DNA of 64,000 bases from Apus apus (lineage: Eukaryota; Chordata; Aves; Apodiformes; Apodidae): assembly GCF_020740795.1 (NCBI RefSeq), contig NC_067290.1, positions 21,709,001-21,773,000 of the forward strand, given 5' to 3'. The notes beneath the pieces are model-generated. The model made no database searches and was not told the origin of the DNA. It saw only the letters and a list, made by a program, of their open reading frames with translations. The position numbers were made by a program, and so were the translations under genes. Shown piece by piece: positions 23,547 through 37,548 of this stretch (within the stretch, counting starts at the first letter, position 1; the number at the start of each line of letters is the position of its first letter).

Positions 23547-25890
23547 AGCAGCAGTGGGGTTGGGTAATAATTATTTGAAGTCTACTGTTAAATATGGGAA
23601 GGTAGAGCAGATACAAACAGGAATACAGGTCACAAGAGGGAATTGGGAGAATCTTGACTTTTATGCACTTTCAATCAGGCATTTCCACTACTCAGTCTTG
23701 AAGGAGTTGCTGAGGTATGCTGCTGGTTCCAAACGCTTACACTAAGAAATGTTGGCATGAGGTCTTACTGTGTGCTTATTTTGGTCAAAGTGGTTAAGTG
23801 CTAATAGGGAATTACAATTTGGAAGTGGTTGCCATGTTGATTTGTCATCTTGCCCCCCTTTCTGTTGCAGTCTTGGCCTTTTGAGTTGGCTGTTGGCTAA
23901 AGAGAGATGGAACATTTTATGGAACCTCTGCACCCTCTGGCAGTGACAGTGCAGGGTTGCAGGTAGATCAGCTGCCTGATGGTGTTACCAGAACGGGCTG
24001 TTAAAAGACCACTGTGATTCTTTGAGGTGCAGAATATGCAGGCTTGCAGATCTGTTTTGTGCAATGCTAATGCATAAAGGATTTTAAGACTGAGAACTTT
24101 ATATCAATGAGTGACTTTTTAATGTGTTGGTAACAATCCCCAAGTAACATTTGGATGCTGTCTTTTAATCCCTTTCAGTTTCTGTTTGCTCTGAGCACAA
24201 ACTATGGTGTACTAGAGAGCCATGCTGGCTTTGGAGACCTGCTTGTGTGGGAACAAATACCTCCTTGTTTCCATGTAAAAAGCATCAGGCTAGCACCATT
24301 TCAAATTATAATATAAAGGGTGACCCTCTAATTCCTAATTATCTTATGGAATCTACACATTCCTTTACATTCTCTGGGTGACAGAATGATCATGTTTGTC
24401 ATATATGTGAGACTGGAACCCTCTTGTAGCATTCAAGGAAAAAAATACCTTGTTTAAAATGGAGAGCTGAAGGGCCACTGAACTGGAATTCATTGAAAGC
24501 TGGGAGACAAAGTCTGTGGCTACAGTAGTGCCAAACAGCAGTTCTCTTTTGTATTTGGTTCCCACCAGAAGCTGTTGGGAGAATCAGGCATGTCTATCTT
24601 AAAAAGGAAGCTCCACGTTGGAGTCATCTTGTGCCCCTGTGGTCCAGGGGATGCCTAGGTGACAGCCAGCAGCTGTGATGCCAGAGGGCTTCTGAAGGTC
24701 GGTATCCAAAATGCAGGATCACTTCAGGGTGAGGACAGCCTCTGTCTCTGCAAAACATGGAGCCTGAGCTGCTCTGATTTTTATCTTTGAAAGGCAGAGG
24801 TCTATCATCAGGCATCAGTGTTTGAAAGGGTGGTGGGGAGGGGTTAGTCTCAAGGGTGTATTTATTTTAAGCTGAAATAGAGGAAAATCAGGCAGATCAC
24901 ACTGTATAGCACAAATAGTAGTGAGCTTACTCAGATGTCCCTTAACTGTGTCTCTGATAATATATATCAACATATCTGTAACCCAAGCATTGCATAGTAT
25001 TTTAGAGACACAACTAATTACACTACCTAAAGAGCAGGAATTCCAGTTTTATTTTGCTGCAAGTAAATGGAGGAGGGGACTTGTGGAACTTTAAGAAAAC
25101 CAAACCACCTATTTCCTCACTTAATGGCACTAGTCACTGAGGAGGTAAGAGTAGCCAGTGAAGGAGAGCTGATGTTCTTACTGTAGCCTAAATCTGCAGC
25201 TGAAAGATGTGCAGGACAGGTTGTCTTAAGACCATGAAGTTTTTATACAGAGATGTATTAGTTGAAACGCTATGTTATTTTGCACCAAATGAAATGACAA
25301 GTGGAGGTTTCTGGAAGGTCATAAACAAAATTGCACAGTGGTGCCAGCTTTATGAAGGTGGCAAGAAAAGCTAAGATGGCAAGTGTTTAATAGAAATAGT
25401 ATAAAGCTATTTAAGACAGACTTGTTTGCTAGTCAAGAGGATTGCTCCCTGCACTGTAACCCAAATATTTTTTTGGCATAAACATGAAAAATATTTCAGT
25501 GGTTTCAGCTTTCACATTAAAAAAGTGGTTTTCCTGGTTGCAACTATCCTGCCTTGTTTGTATTTTCAGTTTAATACACTAATAATTAAAGTATCCTTAT
25601 TCTACATGTAATAATGTATTTTTACAAGCAGGTAACTGACTAGCATACCTCATGATTGTTGTCAGTGTTAAACGTGATAGACTAGACATCTGATACTGAA
25701 GTCATCTCCAAAGTGAAGACCTTACGCTGGTATTTGGACTGCTGTGAGGATCACAGGGCACAAGAGAATGAAGACATGTTAACCATAAAGCTCAGTAATT
25801 AGCATTGACTTCTGTTAAAACTGCATGCACTACTCTGTATGAAAACTTTGTAAACAGAGATGAAATAAACCAACATGTTTATTTTGTGTG
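23547..25890 (+). other. RBSN: RBSN 3' untranslated region
   Basis: Continuous with the last coding exon, with no later splice acceptor of note. The first good AATAAA lies at 25864-25869, followed by a TG-rich stretch (ttttgtgtggtgtttg), which suggests cleavage near 25890. Short open frames here lack homology. No interspersed repeat was recognised. Confidence 0.6.
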
Positions 25891-25895
25891 GTGTT
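25864..25895 (+). terminator. RBSN: RBSN polyadenylation signal
   Basis: AATAAA at 25864-25869 with a GT-rich downstream element about 20 bases later. It is 2.3 kb after the RBSN stop codon and about 900 bases from the convergent MRPS25 end. Confidence 0.6.
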
Positions 25896-26790
25896 TGTCC
25901 TTGACAGTTTTTATGGAATGCTTGAATTGGTGTGAAATGATGTATTTGAACATTAGCTCAGAAATGCACTTCTACAGTAATTTACATTTATAAGCCTGAC
26001 TTAAAGGCACGTGCAATTACCAAATGCCAAGCAATGTACCACAACCCACCAGATGCATGTATGTACTACTGCAGGTGTAATGCAATTGTGTGGTGAGGCA
26101 GAAGCTATGATGGTTTAGAATTTGTTTTACCATGTGCAGAGAGCAGGAGTGTTTGAGATAAGGAGTTCTACAGCAATTCTGGAGTTGGGGCATAATGGAC
26201 TTGCTGGCTAGACTTTGCTGGAAGCTGATCAATCTAGACACAGTTCTCCTATCTTTGGCTTTTTTTTTTTTTTTTTTTTAAGAAAGTTAGTTTAGGAAAT
26301 TTTCTTGCCTTAAAAGTAGCTTTAAATTTTTTGAAGGAGTGGTAATTGTAAAGCATGTCTTTCAAATACCAACTTACATGTTCTTTACTGCTGATTTTCT
26401 TGACTCGATCGGTGCTTCTCAGAGCTGCACTATCATCTGCAAAGGTTGTACCTTCTTGTAAATGAGACTTTTAGCTGTTTCTGAGTAGTAACTAAACAAG
26501 AAAATTAAGCATGTAGTTTGAGTGACATGATCATTTGGCTGTCTTCAGTTTGTACAAGATGGAAACCAGCAGGAACACTTTCACACAAATTCCTATAAAT
26601 TGTAGTATTCTGTGCTGCTTCTAAGATAAATTTACTTTTTAGTCTAGTCTCTGTCCCAAAGCAAACATGGTCCTTTTTTTGCCATAACCTTATACATGCA
26701 GGCATGAGTAGGAAATAGGGCTGTAGTCACTGTTTTCCTTGTTCTGTTTTCCTTTTATGACATATTGACTGTAATGCTTTGCAAAACTGG
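25896..26790. other. Interval between convergent RBSN and MRPS25 ends
   Basis: About 900 bases separate the two predicted polyadenylation sites. It holds a T-rich run near 26261-26279 and otherwise unique AT-rich sequence. I see no gene. Confidence 0.55.
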
Positions 26791-26794
26791 CACC

Positions 26795-27000
26795 AAAAAA
26801 CTTATGTTTTAAACTTTTATTGATTTTTTTTTTTTCACGTCAGTCATTCTAGTTGTAGCTGTAAGAAGACTTGAGAGACAAGGTTGTCTGTATTACATGA
26901 ATTTGCTTGTTCCTGTTTCCAGGAACTGTTAGCTCTTGTGTCTCACTAAGTACCTTGACTGTCCAGCCCCAAGGAAAAACCAACTGCATGACTTGAGAGA
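26795..27000 (-). other. MRPS25: MRPS25 3' UTR and polyadenylation signal
   Basis: On the minus strand an AATAAA (26821-26816 reading down) lies about 180 bases after the MRPS25 stop codon. That would give a short 3' UTR. It is the nearest canonical signal; a longer 3' UTR cannot be excluded. Confidence 0.5.
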
Positions 27001-28167
<1,167 letters not shown>

Positions 28168-28173
28168 GGCGGC

Positions 28174-28202
28174 GGGGGGGGGGGGGGGGGCGGGGGGGGG
28201 GG
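28174..28202 (-). repeat. Long C tract just upstream of the MRPS25 start codon
   Basis: On + there are 17 G residues (28174-28190), one C, then 11 G residues (28192-28202). On the transcribed minus strand this is a C-rich tract ending only seven bases before the ATG, so it probably lies in the 5' UTR. Exact lengths are doubtful in any assembly. Confidence 0.85.
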
Positions 28203-28261
28203 CGGGGAGCCCCGCGCCGCGCGGGGCCCGCCGGGAGCCCCGCCCCTCAGCAGCGGCGCGA

Positions 28262-28580
28262 GCCGGGCCGGGCCGGGCCGGGCCCCGCTGCCTCACCCGG
28301 GCCCGCTGCCTCACCCGGGCCCCGCTGCCTCACCCGGGCCCCGCTGCCTCACCCGGGCCCCGCTGCCTCACCCGGGCCCCGCTGCCTCACCCGGGCCCGC
28401 TGCCTCACCCGGGCCCCGCTGCCTCACCCGGGCCCCGCTGCCTCACCCGGGCCCCGCTGCCTCACCCGGCCCCGCTGCCTCACCCGGGCCCGCTGCCTCA
28501 CCCGGGCCCCGCTGCCTCACCCGGGCCCGCTGCCTCACCCGGGCCCGCTGCCTCACCCGGGCCCCGCTGCCTCACCCGGG
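28262..28580. repeat. GC-rich 18-19-base minisatellite in the MRPS25 promoter
   Basis: Sixteen tandem copies of a unit built on GCTGCCTCACCCGGGCCC(C), from 28281 to 28580. Copies are 18 or 19 bases depending on one C, and one copy lacks part of the GGG. It is preceded by GGGCC-type short repeats from 28262. Copies are nearly identical, implying recent expansion or homogenisation. On the minus strand each unit reads GGGTGAGGCAGC, which contains a GTGAGG donor-like string. Confidence 0.95.
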
Positions 28581-31500
28581 CCGCTGCCGGCGGGGCGGGC
28601 GGGCCGCAGCTTGCGGAGACGGAGATGCAGCCGCCGGTGTCTCCACGCGTGTCCCGGGCGCTGCGCTGCTCTTACGGAGGCTGCGCGAAGCCGGCGGCTT
28701 TTCCAGCAGGGGCGGCAGCCGCGCTGAGCACGCGCCCCGGAGCCGCGTCCCGCCGCTCCCCGGCCGGCCCGGGCCCCGCGCTCCGCCAGGCACTGACGTC
28801 CCGCCCGGCTCGTGACGTCGCGGGGCTGCGCGGGGGGGGGCCGGTCCCGGTGCTCCGCGGCGGGGGGGCCCGCGGCGGGAGCGGCGGGAGCAGCGAGGCG
28901 TTGGTGACAGCTCTGGAAGCCGGAAAGCTGGAGGGCGAAGGAAGGGCCGCACTGCTCCTCTCTGGAATAAATAGCCCCCAAAAAAGGGAAAAAACAAAAC
29001 GGGGGAAAAAACCCCCAACCCAACCAAAATGCAATCACATGTATTATTTTTTAAATTAATTTCAGTTGTTTCCCTGTGCAGTAACACAGCTTCAACACTT
29101 AATGTTTTAAGAAATATGTGAACTTAAAAATAAAACTCAGGAATGCATTTATATTTGTAATTCACTTTAATGGTACAAACCTTGTTTAGGCAGTAGTATT
29201 AAGCCACAACAACATAATGCCACATTTAAACAGCATTTAATAAAATGCATAAGCTAAATCATGCACTGCAATACTCTATATACAAACACAACAATGCAAA
29301 TTCCTCTTCATGACTGAAGACACTGATTAGATATAAAATTCAGATTAAAAAAGAACATGCTATTATTTTTAAATGCTATCACACATAACAATGCTGATTT
29401 CACAAAAGCTGTGAGAAATTAAAAACTTTGCAAGGTTTTGAACTTGAAATTAAAATACAATAACATAAACAAGTTTTCTAAATTATAATGAACAAAGACT
29501 TCCAGAAAATGTCCCAAGGAATTAAAAGTAGATAATTCTGCTTATAAAAATTGGCTGTTTTTGTAGGAGCTCAGAACTCCCTGTTACACTAAATAGATAA
29601 AACACTTAGACCATGTGCAGTTTTTCAGTTATGAAACTGAACACTGGCTTGCAATGTATTTTGGAGTACAGATTAATTATTAAAAATATTCCCACATTAA
29701 ATACTGATTCCAGTATGAAAATTTAACATACATGCTCTCTACATAACATGTTTTCTTTTTAAAGAATATCCGTTTTATTTTAAATTTATTCAGCCCTACT
29801 TTTAACCTCCAACAAATGAAAATATTTTAAGATGGCCCTGTGCTTCATTATCATTTCTCTAAGATCATTCCAGACGTACAGAAGCCAGGTACTGCGGTGT
29901 GCTGTGGCTTCCCTTTCCGCGCTCACACACAGAAAAGCTGGTGTCACATTCCACAGTTCCCACACAACGTTACAACACAGCCTTTCTTGCCACTTCAATG
30001 TGAAACCATTTTGTCCTTTAGGATACAAAGAGTATATGAAACAAGTTCACAATTTTAAAGTATGCCCTTTTTTCTAAATACAATTGAGTTAGTAAACGGA
30101 TTCAATCCTGATCAATACCCCAACTGGCTTCCTAAGTTGCTGCAGTACCAAGACATTAATAAGACATTGAGGTTTCCATTCTGCTTTCAGAGAGGAAAGC
30201 AAGTGTTCAAACAGCACTGATTGTCAAGACATCAATGAAGGACCATCTGTCACAGGAATTCCTGCCATTAAATAATTTTCCTGGTGAAAATCTCAAAAAT
30301 AAGGTTTGAAGTGTTTAATTGGATGTTTTACAGGTTTTTTCCGTATCTGAAACAAGGCTTACAAACGCTTACTAAACACTACAGCAAGAAACAGAATGTT
30401 CTCAGCATTTTTCATAGCAAAGAATTCCAAGCAGAGAGCCTGACTCTGAGAGACTTGTTTTCCTTTAAGCATGCAAGAAGCTCACAATATTTTAACTGGT
30501 GTCTGTCTTTGCCACATTGAGTACAAAAGGTGGAAATAAATGTCCAGAAAATTCCTCTTCCTCTTTTCAATCTGACAGCAACAAGACTTACTGAGCTACT
30601 CCCCTGCATGATTTGTGAAATGCTTTAAAAAAACCCCACAAAGTTCATAAAATTACTTTCACAGAAAGCTTCCTTTGTAACTCAAGTCATCATAAGGGAA
30701 AAGGTACAAGAACTACTTATACTTTGCTAATTGAAATGTTTGAATACTCCCTATGAGTAATAACCTGTCTTACTGCAGGTCTAATTTCATTTCTCAGCTC
30801 CCATGGGAGCAGTAGACACTTCACACACACACTGCAAGAGCTGCACGGATTAGAGAGTTAGGCAAGGACTGGACCTGAAAATGGCCATTAGTCTGACAAC
30901 TAAATTAACCAGCTTGGTTTAATTTAAGTTAGACAATAAAGAGAATAACTTTGGAAAGTGAATATACCACTGAAATGCATCACAAAAATCCTAAGCCGGT
31001 GCTTGCGATCTAAGAAATGAACAAGCTGCAATTTCCCTCTTACTTAATTACCACTGTGACAGCAACGCCATTGTTTCACTGAGCAGAGGGCATGGTCTTT
31101 GTTTAACTAACAGTTTAGTTTCATGTTATCGTTACTGCAATATGAGTATTGATTTTTTAAATAGCATCCACTGCATCCTGTTCTGTGTGCTACAGTATAA
31201 TGACACAGGGCAGCTTGTTTCTCTGTGAATTTGCCACTGCTGAAGACTTAAAATCAATCTCTTTCCAAGTTTCACTGCAAAAAGAAACTTCACGAAAAAG
31301 TCTCTCAGTTGGCTGAAAGAGAATGAGTATATATTGAAAACAGGGAAATATGTATCATGGCTGTAGTTATTTATGTATTGATTTATTTTTAACAGTCATT
31401 ACATAGTCAATGAACTATTCCCTGGCAGACTTCTACAGGTCAAAGGAGAAAAGTTAAAGGGAGTAATGTGAAAGCCAGAAAATTCATGGAGTATATGTCT

Positions 31501-33549
31501 GTTCTGAACAGAAAATACTCAATTCAGGCTGGGTTTAGAAAAAGGTGCAAAGCTCTGAAACTCGTGAGGCTTTACCTGGGTAAGCGAGGCTTAGTTTAGG
31601 CTAAGAAATGAAAACTAGGAAGCTCTGGATTAGCAAATGAATAAAAAGCTTTTACATATAGAATGGTATGAACACATGGCTACATCTCCTATGTACATTA
31701 ATATATACACTGCACACATTCTATACACTGTACAGAATATATTTAGACAGATAGGTATAAACATATACATTCATAGACACATACAACTATGTACATATGC
31801 ATTAGCTGCTCAAGTGAGTTTTAGAATTGAACATGCAGAAATGCACAATGGTGGGAGGCACAAAATGAAGATGTGTAAAAAACTATCAAACCCTTTAAAA
31901 AGAAGGAAGACAGGCATGAATTTAACAATAAGAAGCTATTTTCAAAGCAGTCATTTAACTCAGAGGACAAAACAGGCTGGTGGAATTATGGAACATTATG
32001 ACAGTATTATCTGTGAGGAACTCAGCATGACTTCACAGCAAAAAGCTCAGTAATAAGGTAATTCTGGGGTTTGATGTTTTCCAAGTCTAATATATTTAGA
32101 TTTAGAGCTTTTAAACTTTACAAAGAATTTTACTTTAACTTGCAACCTCAGTATAAACAATGTTCTATTTTTTTTTTTTTTTTTTTCACAAATTATTTCC
32201 CATATCATGTTGCTAACACTGACTGCAGCAGAAGTAGGGTTGTAGCATTATCTAACAAGAGGGGTTAGAGCATTTTTCATCAAACAATAAGAACTTCAGC
32301 CCTGACTTGCTTTCCCTCTCACACCTCAGAATATAGTACCAAAGGGTGCTGTAATGACACTGCAGAGCCAGCTGTTGCAGCACAAAAGTCTTGAGCCACT
32401 GGTGTTCACTGGAGGTGTTCGGGCTGCCCTCAGGCCCAGGTGCTTCAGATGATGGTAGAAAGAGACTTGCTAAATGATACCAAGTAATCAGTGGTGACCA
32501 ACAATAGTTTGTTGCCTTAGAGTGCTCTGAAAACTAAGTGTCCTTAATAATCTAACATTTTAAGGCAGCTAAAATAAAGGCTGTATGATCTCTTTGAAGG
32601 ATCTCACCTTGGAGATTACTTTTTCCTCCTGTACCAGCTTCATGCCAGAGTAACTCCAGTGGGACCAAAAGCAGTCTTTCTAATTGACAGTGTAAATAGG
32701 CAGAGAGAGATGACTTTTGCACATGGTCTTTGTTCTGTGTCTCTTTATTCCCATGTAAGTAAATTAAGGGAAGAAAAGTAGTATACTTGCCTGACCTTGT
32801 CACAAATGCAATAAAAATCAGTATTTCAAAGCTAACTCAAAATGCTCCTACACGTTGATAAGTGTGAACTGATAACGTGAATTTTAGGCACTAAGTAAAG
32901 CTTCAGTGAGATGTCACTTTCCTTAGAATCACACACAGACTGTGATGCATTTACTCCCAGCTTGGGAACCCAAGTTTGGCATTGAAATTTGGCCTTTATA
33001 AAGACAAGGTATTCCATACTTAAAATCAATAAATGGTTTTCAATAATAAAAACTGTCCTCTCCCATACTAATAAGCAGAAGTTTGCATTTGCAAAGAAGA
33101 AACAAAATTAAACTAATTTAAAAGTAAACCTAGTAAGCTTAGCCTTTTACCATTATCCAGTTACTGGTAGGGGGGATGGAACAACCCTACCTCCATCAGC
33201 CTTGTAGGATTTTCTGCAGATAGTTTAAAACTTGCTTCAGTCTGCAGCTGTACTGTGTACATTGTTCTACAGTTGGTATGTTAAGAGTGGCCTGAAAGCC
33301 CAGCGACTGGAAGAGGCTGAAAATAATGTCAAAGGTTAACATAGAGCAAGAACAACGTTGCAAGGCCCACTTTCTTCTGTTGCTACTAAGCAACACCTAA
33401 ACTGTTGGCAGAAATAATCCCTTCATCAGTTCTGTGCCTCTTGAACATCTTCTGCCAATGGACATACACAGAAAGAAAAATCTTTCAATGAGCTAAAATA
33501 TTTCCACTGCTACATTACACCTAGATCACTGACAGATGAGCAGCTTCAC

Positions 33550-34377
33550 TGCTTTGTACACCAGAGGGTCGTACTGCCACTGAGAGGGGCCTCAACAGGC
33601 TGGAGAAATGGGCCAACAGAAACCTCATGAAGTTCAAAAAGGGGAAGCATGAAGTCCTGCCCCTGGGGAGGTAAAACCCCAGGCACCAAAACATGCTCGG
33701 GGCCATCCAGGTGGAAAGCAGCTTGGCAGAAAGGACCTGAGGGTCCTGGTGGACACCAACTTGAACATGACCCAGCAACAGCCCCTTGCCACAATGAAGG
33801 GTAATGGTATCCTGGCCTGCACTAGACCAGTTGTTGACAGCAGATGGAGGGAGGGGATCCTTCCCCTCTACTCAGCACTGGCAAGGCTAGAGTGCTGGGC
33901 TCCTCAGTACAGGAGACATGGACGTACTGGAGAAAGTTCAAGAAAGGGCCATGAAGATGATGAAAAGACTGGAGCACCTCACATTTGAGAAAAGACTGAG
34001 AGCTGGGACTGTTCAGCCTGAAGAAGAGAAGGTTCAGGAGGGGATCTCATCAATGTGTACAAATACCTGAAGGGAGGGTACAAAGAAGATGGAGTCAGGC
34101 TCTTCTCAGTGGTGCCCAGTGACAGGACCAGTGGCACTGGGCACAGGCTGAAACACAGGAGGTTCCCTCAAACATCAAGAAACACTTTTTCAGGCTGAGG
34201 ATGACTGACCACTGGCATAGGTTGCCCAGAGAATCTGTGGAGTCTCTGTCCTAAGAGATACTCAGAAGCCACCTGGACATGGTCCTGACCAACTGGCTGT
34301 AGGTGGCCCTGCCTGAGCAGACTGGTTGGATGAGATGAGCTCCAAAGGCCCCTTCCAACCTCAACCAATCTGTGATT
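33550..34377 (+). mobile_element. CR1 LINE, 5'-truncated copy with 3' end
   Basis: About 830 bases match the last part of CR1 ORF2 and the 3' UTR: AGGGGCCTCAACAGGCTGGA, CTCATGAAGTTCAAAAAGGG, CCTGGTGGACACCAACTTGA, GGATCCTTCCCCTCTACTCA and finally CCCCTTCCAACCTCAACCAA followed by TCTGTGATT. It is sense on the plus strand and hence antisense to NR2C2. The frame is disrupted, so it is an old inactive copy lying in the presumed NR2C2 3' region. Confidence 0.92.
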
Positions 34378-36539
34378 ACACTTGACATTTTGTGCAAACC
34401 AGCCCTACTGCACTGGAGAAGGTGGTTTATTTATACCTTTATATGGCAGTGCTTTAAGTGATTCCATTCAGTGTCTCTCCATCACATGCCACATCTTTGG
34501 CTCATTTTTAGAACAGCCCTTGAGCAGCACATGAGAAGGAAGTGTTAGGTTATCACATCTATCTTATTATTTATAGCTAATATGAAAAAATGCAAAGCAT
34601 TTTAGAGTCTGAATATTCCTTAAGCTCTGGCATTTACCATCTGCCATCCAAACTTCTACAACACGAACTGGTAGTCTGTAAATCAAACAGGATCTAGCTA
34701 GATAAAGTACTTTTTGTTAATGGCATAAGAACTAAATTAGCTTGGTTATGACTACTGCAATCCAGCAAATCATGCTGATGCTATGCAGATAAAGACTTGA
34801 TACCTTTTAGGTGATAGTATCAGAATCTTAAGTATGGAACTGCTTAATTTCCTCTATTAAATGCATGCATAATAAATAAAACCTAGATATGGACTGCACT
34901 GTCGTTACTTCATTTATACAAATTAGTATGTTATCCCTAAAATTCAGGGAACTATTTGCAGAGTAAGTGACCACCAGAGATGGATCACGGGCAGCATTAT
35001 GTGGTCTTGCATTCTTAGGGAGTGTAGTTTATTTGTAAACAGAGCTGCATGATATTTACCATTTGGATTTACAAATGTGATACAATGCACACATTTTAAG
35101 TTTTATTTCATGCAATCCCTCTGTTCCCAAAAAACTGTAGTGGCTTTATTTGGTTTCCTGAACCATTATGCTTACAACAGAAGTAAGAAAAAATATGAAA
35201 ACAAATTTTTGCACAGAAAATGCCCTTGTACTTGAAAAATTTGGAAGTTGAAATGATGGTTTATAATAAAAAAAGCCAGCTCACGTGTACTGAAATTTGG
35301 TAAAAAGTATTCCAATTGATAGTTTTTTTGCTAAGAAATATTTCATTTGTCATCAACAATGCTTACTTTTCTGTTTAAATTATTTTTATAAAATACTGAA
35401 ATCAAATTAAAATGCATAATCTTTTTTTGCAATGAAAAATATCACAGTAATTCAATGCATAGTGCTTGTGTAACACCATAGACAAAACCCAGTAACATTT
35501 TACATTGTAACAAAAATGGCCACAACTCTTTCCAAGGTAGCTACTTCTTCTGATGTTAATATCACAATTAATCTTTAAGTTGTATACCCTTAAAACAGAG
35601 ACTTTGCATCAGAAGTGTTGACACCATCACACAAGAAGCTACACTGCAGTAAAACAACCAGTACAAAATGCTGCATTCGGGTTGGTTTCACATTCAGAGT
35701 GCAGAGCTCCCATCACATTAAAACGTGGCAGTTTCATTACTATAGCAAAAGCCCAGAGAAATGGAAAATGCAGTATTACACATTTCTGCATTCATAGTGG
35801 GCTCTCTGGAGCAGCCTTTAGAGACAGGAGAGTCTGAACCAAGTAACAATGGTAACTGTAGAAGAATTTAATGCAACCAGAAGGTAAAATTAAATAGTCT
35901 TCTGAGCTACAATGAGTGCTACAAGCCTGAGCCTCCTAATGAGAATGAAGTATATACCAGGGCAACACTTTTACTACATCAGAAGCCTCATCTAGAGCTG
36001 CTTAAAGTCTTTTGGCTACAACTCAGACCCTTAAAAGACACAAACATCAGTAACTGAAGTGAACCAGAAGTGCTGAACTTGCCAATAGATTTTTGTAACA
36101 TAAAAATACACAAGTAGAAAATAGCTCTACCATAAAAATAATTAAAATAATGGATGTATCTAATGAACTAGGATCAGATGAAGGTATTAATTGCCTTGAC
36201 TTTTTTTTTTTAAACTTTGATTGCTTAAAATATTTAATGTCAACAATAATCAATTACACTAAAATGAAAGCAATGCTTGCAGCTAATGGCCAATGCTAGA
36301 AAGCACGTTGATGGCTCACCACACTAGACAATGAAAAAGTAGTTAATTCTGTAACTTCATGGTATATCAGTCTTCAACTGCAATTGCACATGACTGAATG
36401 TAAATCCTAACTACATTTCAGTTTTAAACCAAGCCATAGGAAGGTTGAGAGCACTGCAAAACTGGGAGTGCTCAGTCAGGGAAGGGGAGAAAGGGGGGCA
36501 GAAATAAAGTAAGAAAGCTTTGCAATATCCCCTTGATGG

Positions 36540-36587
36540 CAGCCAGAGGTTCTACACATTGAAGGTTTTAAATTGAACCTCTGGCTG
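36540..36587 (-). other. Perfect 13-base-pair hairpin in presumed NR2C2 3' UTR
   Basis: CAGCCAGAGGTTC at 36540-36552 is exactly complementary to GAACCTCTGGCTG at 36575-36587, with a 22-base AT-rich loop. After a small internal loop, CCCTT and GAGGG outside could extend the stem. It would be transcribed with NR2C2 if the 3' UTR reaches at least 1 kb. Whether it is processed or functional is unknown. Confidence 0.7.
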
Positions 36588-37548
36588 GATGATGAGGGTG
36601 TTTGGGAATACAGAGAGAAGGAGTAAATTTGGAAATACAAAGAGCATACTCAAAGAGCATCACACAGCTCTACTTGAAAATTACTTCTTCCACTTAATGA
36701 CCGATTTACCCCACAATCAAAAGGCTTCCATTAGAATAAAATTTGTCATCCCTGTGTTGGTCTGAATAGTCTTTAGGAATCTGAATATTTCATTATTACT
36801 GTGGCAAGAAACTCATTTTTTCTCCTACTTTGGGTAATTCTGTAGCACACAACAGTCACTATGACTGCACTGTACTGTGAATCACAACTGCAACAATTGA
36901 AAAGTATAGTTTCATATAATGTGGATATCTGATTTAAGAATCCACATTAATATTCCATGCACAACATAAGAGCAAATGACTTTTTGTAGAATAAATGATT
37001 GTCTCCTGTGGCATTCTACATTGTCACAAAGTCCCTAGCATTTTGACTAAGGACAGGCAATGTTTTTCATTTTCCATACTCATCAGCAGGATGTTGATGA
37101 CATTGTTATGTTGACAAGTGCTTACAAAGTGCTAGTATTATACCCTGGCATTTATTAGATATTAATTCCAAGGACATTTTTAAATATATACATACTGTTA
37201 TTTTTACTTTTAGAGTAATTTTATTACTAATCTCTGATATTATAAAACTCTTATTTTTAACCACTGATAATCTTTAAATACAAAGCATGTGAAAAGGATT
37301 TTCAGTAATCTATAGCCTTTTAAATGAAAGGCATCAAAAATATTCCTTGTGGCAGAAAAGGTCCTATAGCAGGTCTTTTAATAGCTGCTTAGATTTTGTC
37401 AACGTCAGCAAACAGACAAGGAGAAATCTTGACAGGAAACTGACAAGAAGTTGGAAATATTTGTACATACCAAAATGCTAGTCTTTTAACTTCGTAATTG
37501 TATGTTTTTATGAAAATTACTCTGATCCATCAAGTTGTCTTGTTCCCA

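Larger units (their letters stand above)
29040..37548 (-). other. NR2C2: Presumed NR2C2 3' UTR and downstream region
   Basis: Between the NR2C2 stop codon and the MRPS25 CpG island there is 8.5 kb of AT-rich DNA without recognisable coding exons. Part is certainly NR2C2 3' UTR. The end cannot be fixed, because minus-strand AATAAA signals occur at several places, for example 37156-37151 and the pair at 29790-29785 and 29779-29774. The region holds a sense-opposed CR1 copy (33550-34377), a perfect 13-base hairpin (36540-36587) and T-runs near 32169. Confidence 0.5.
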
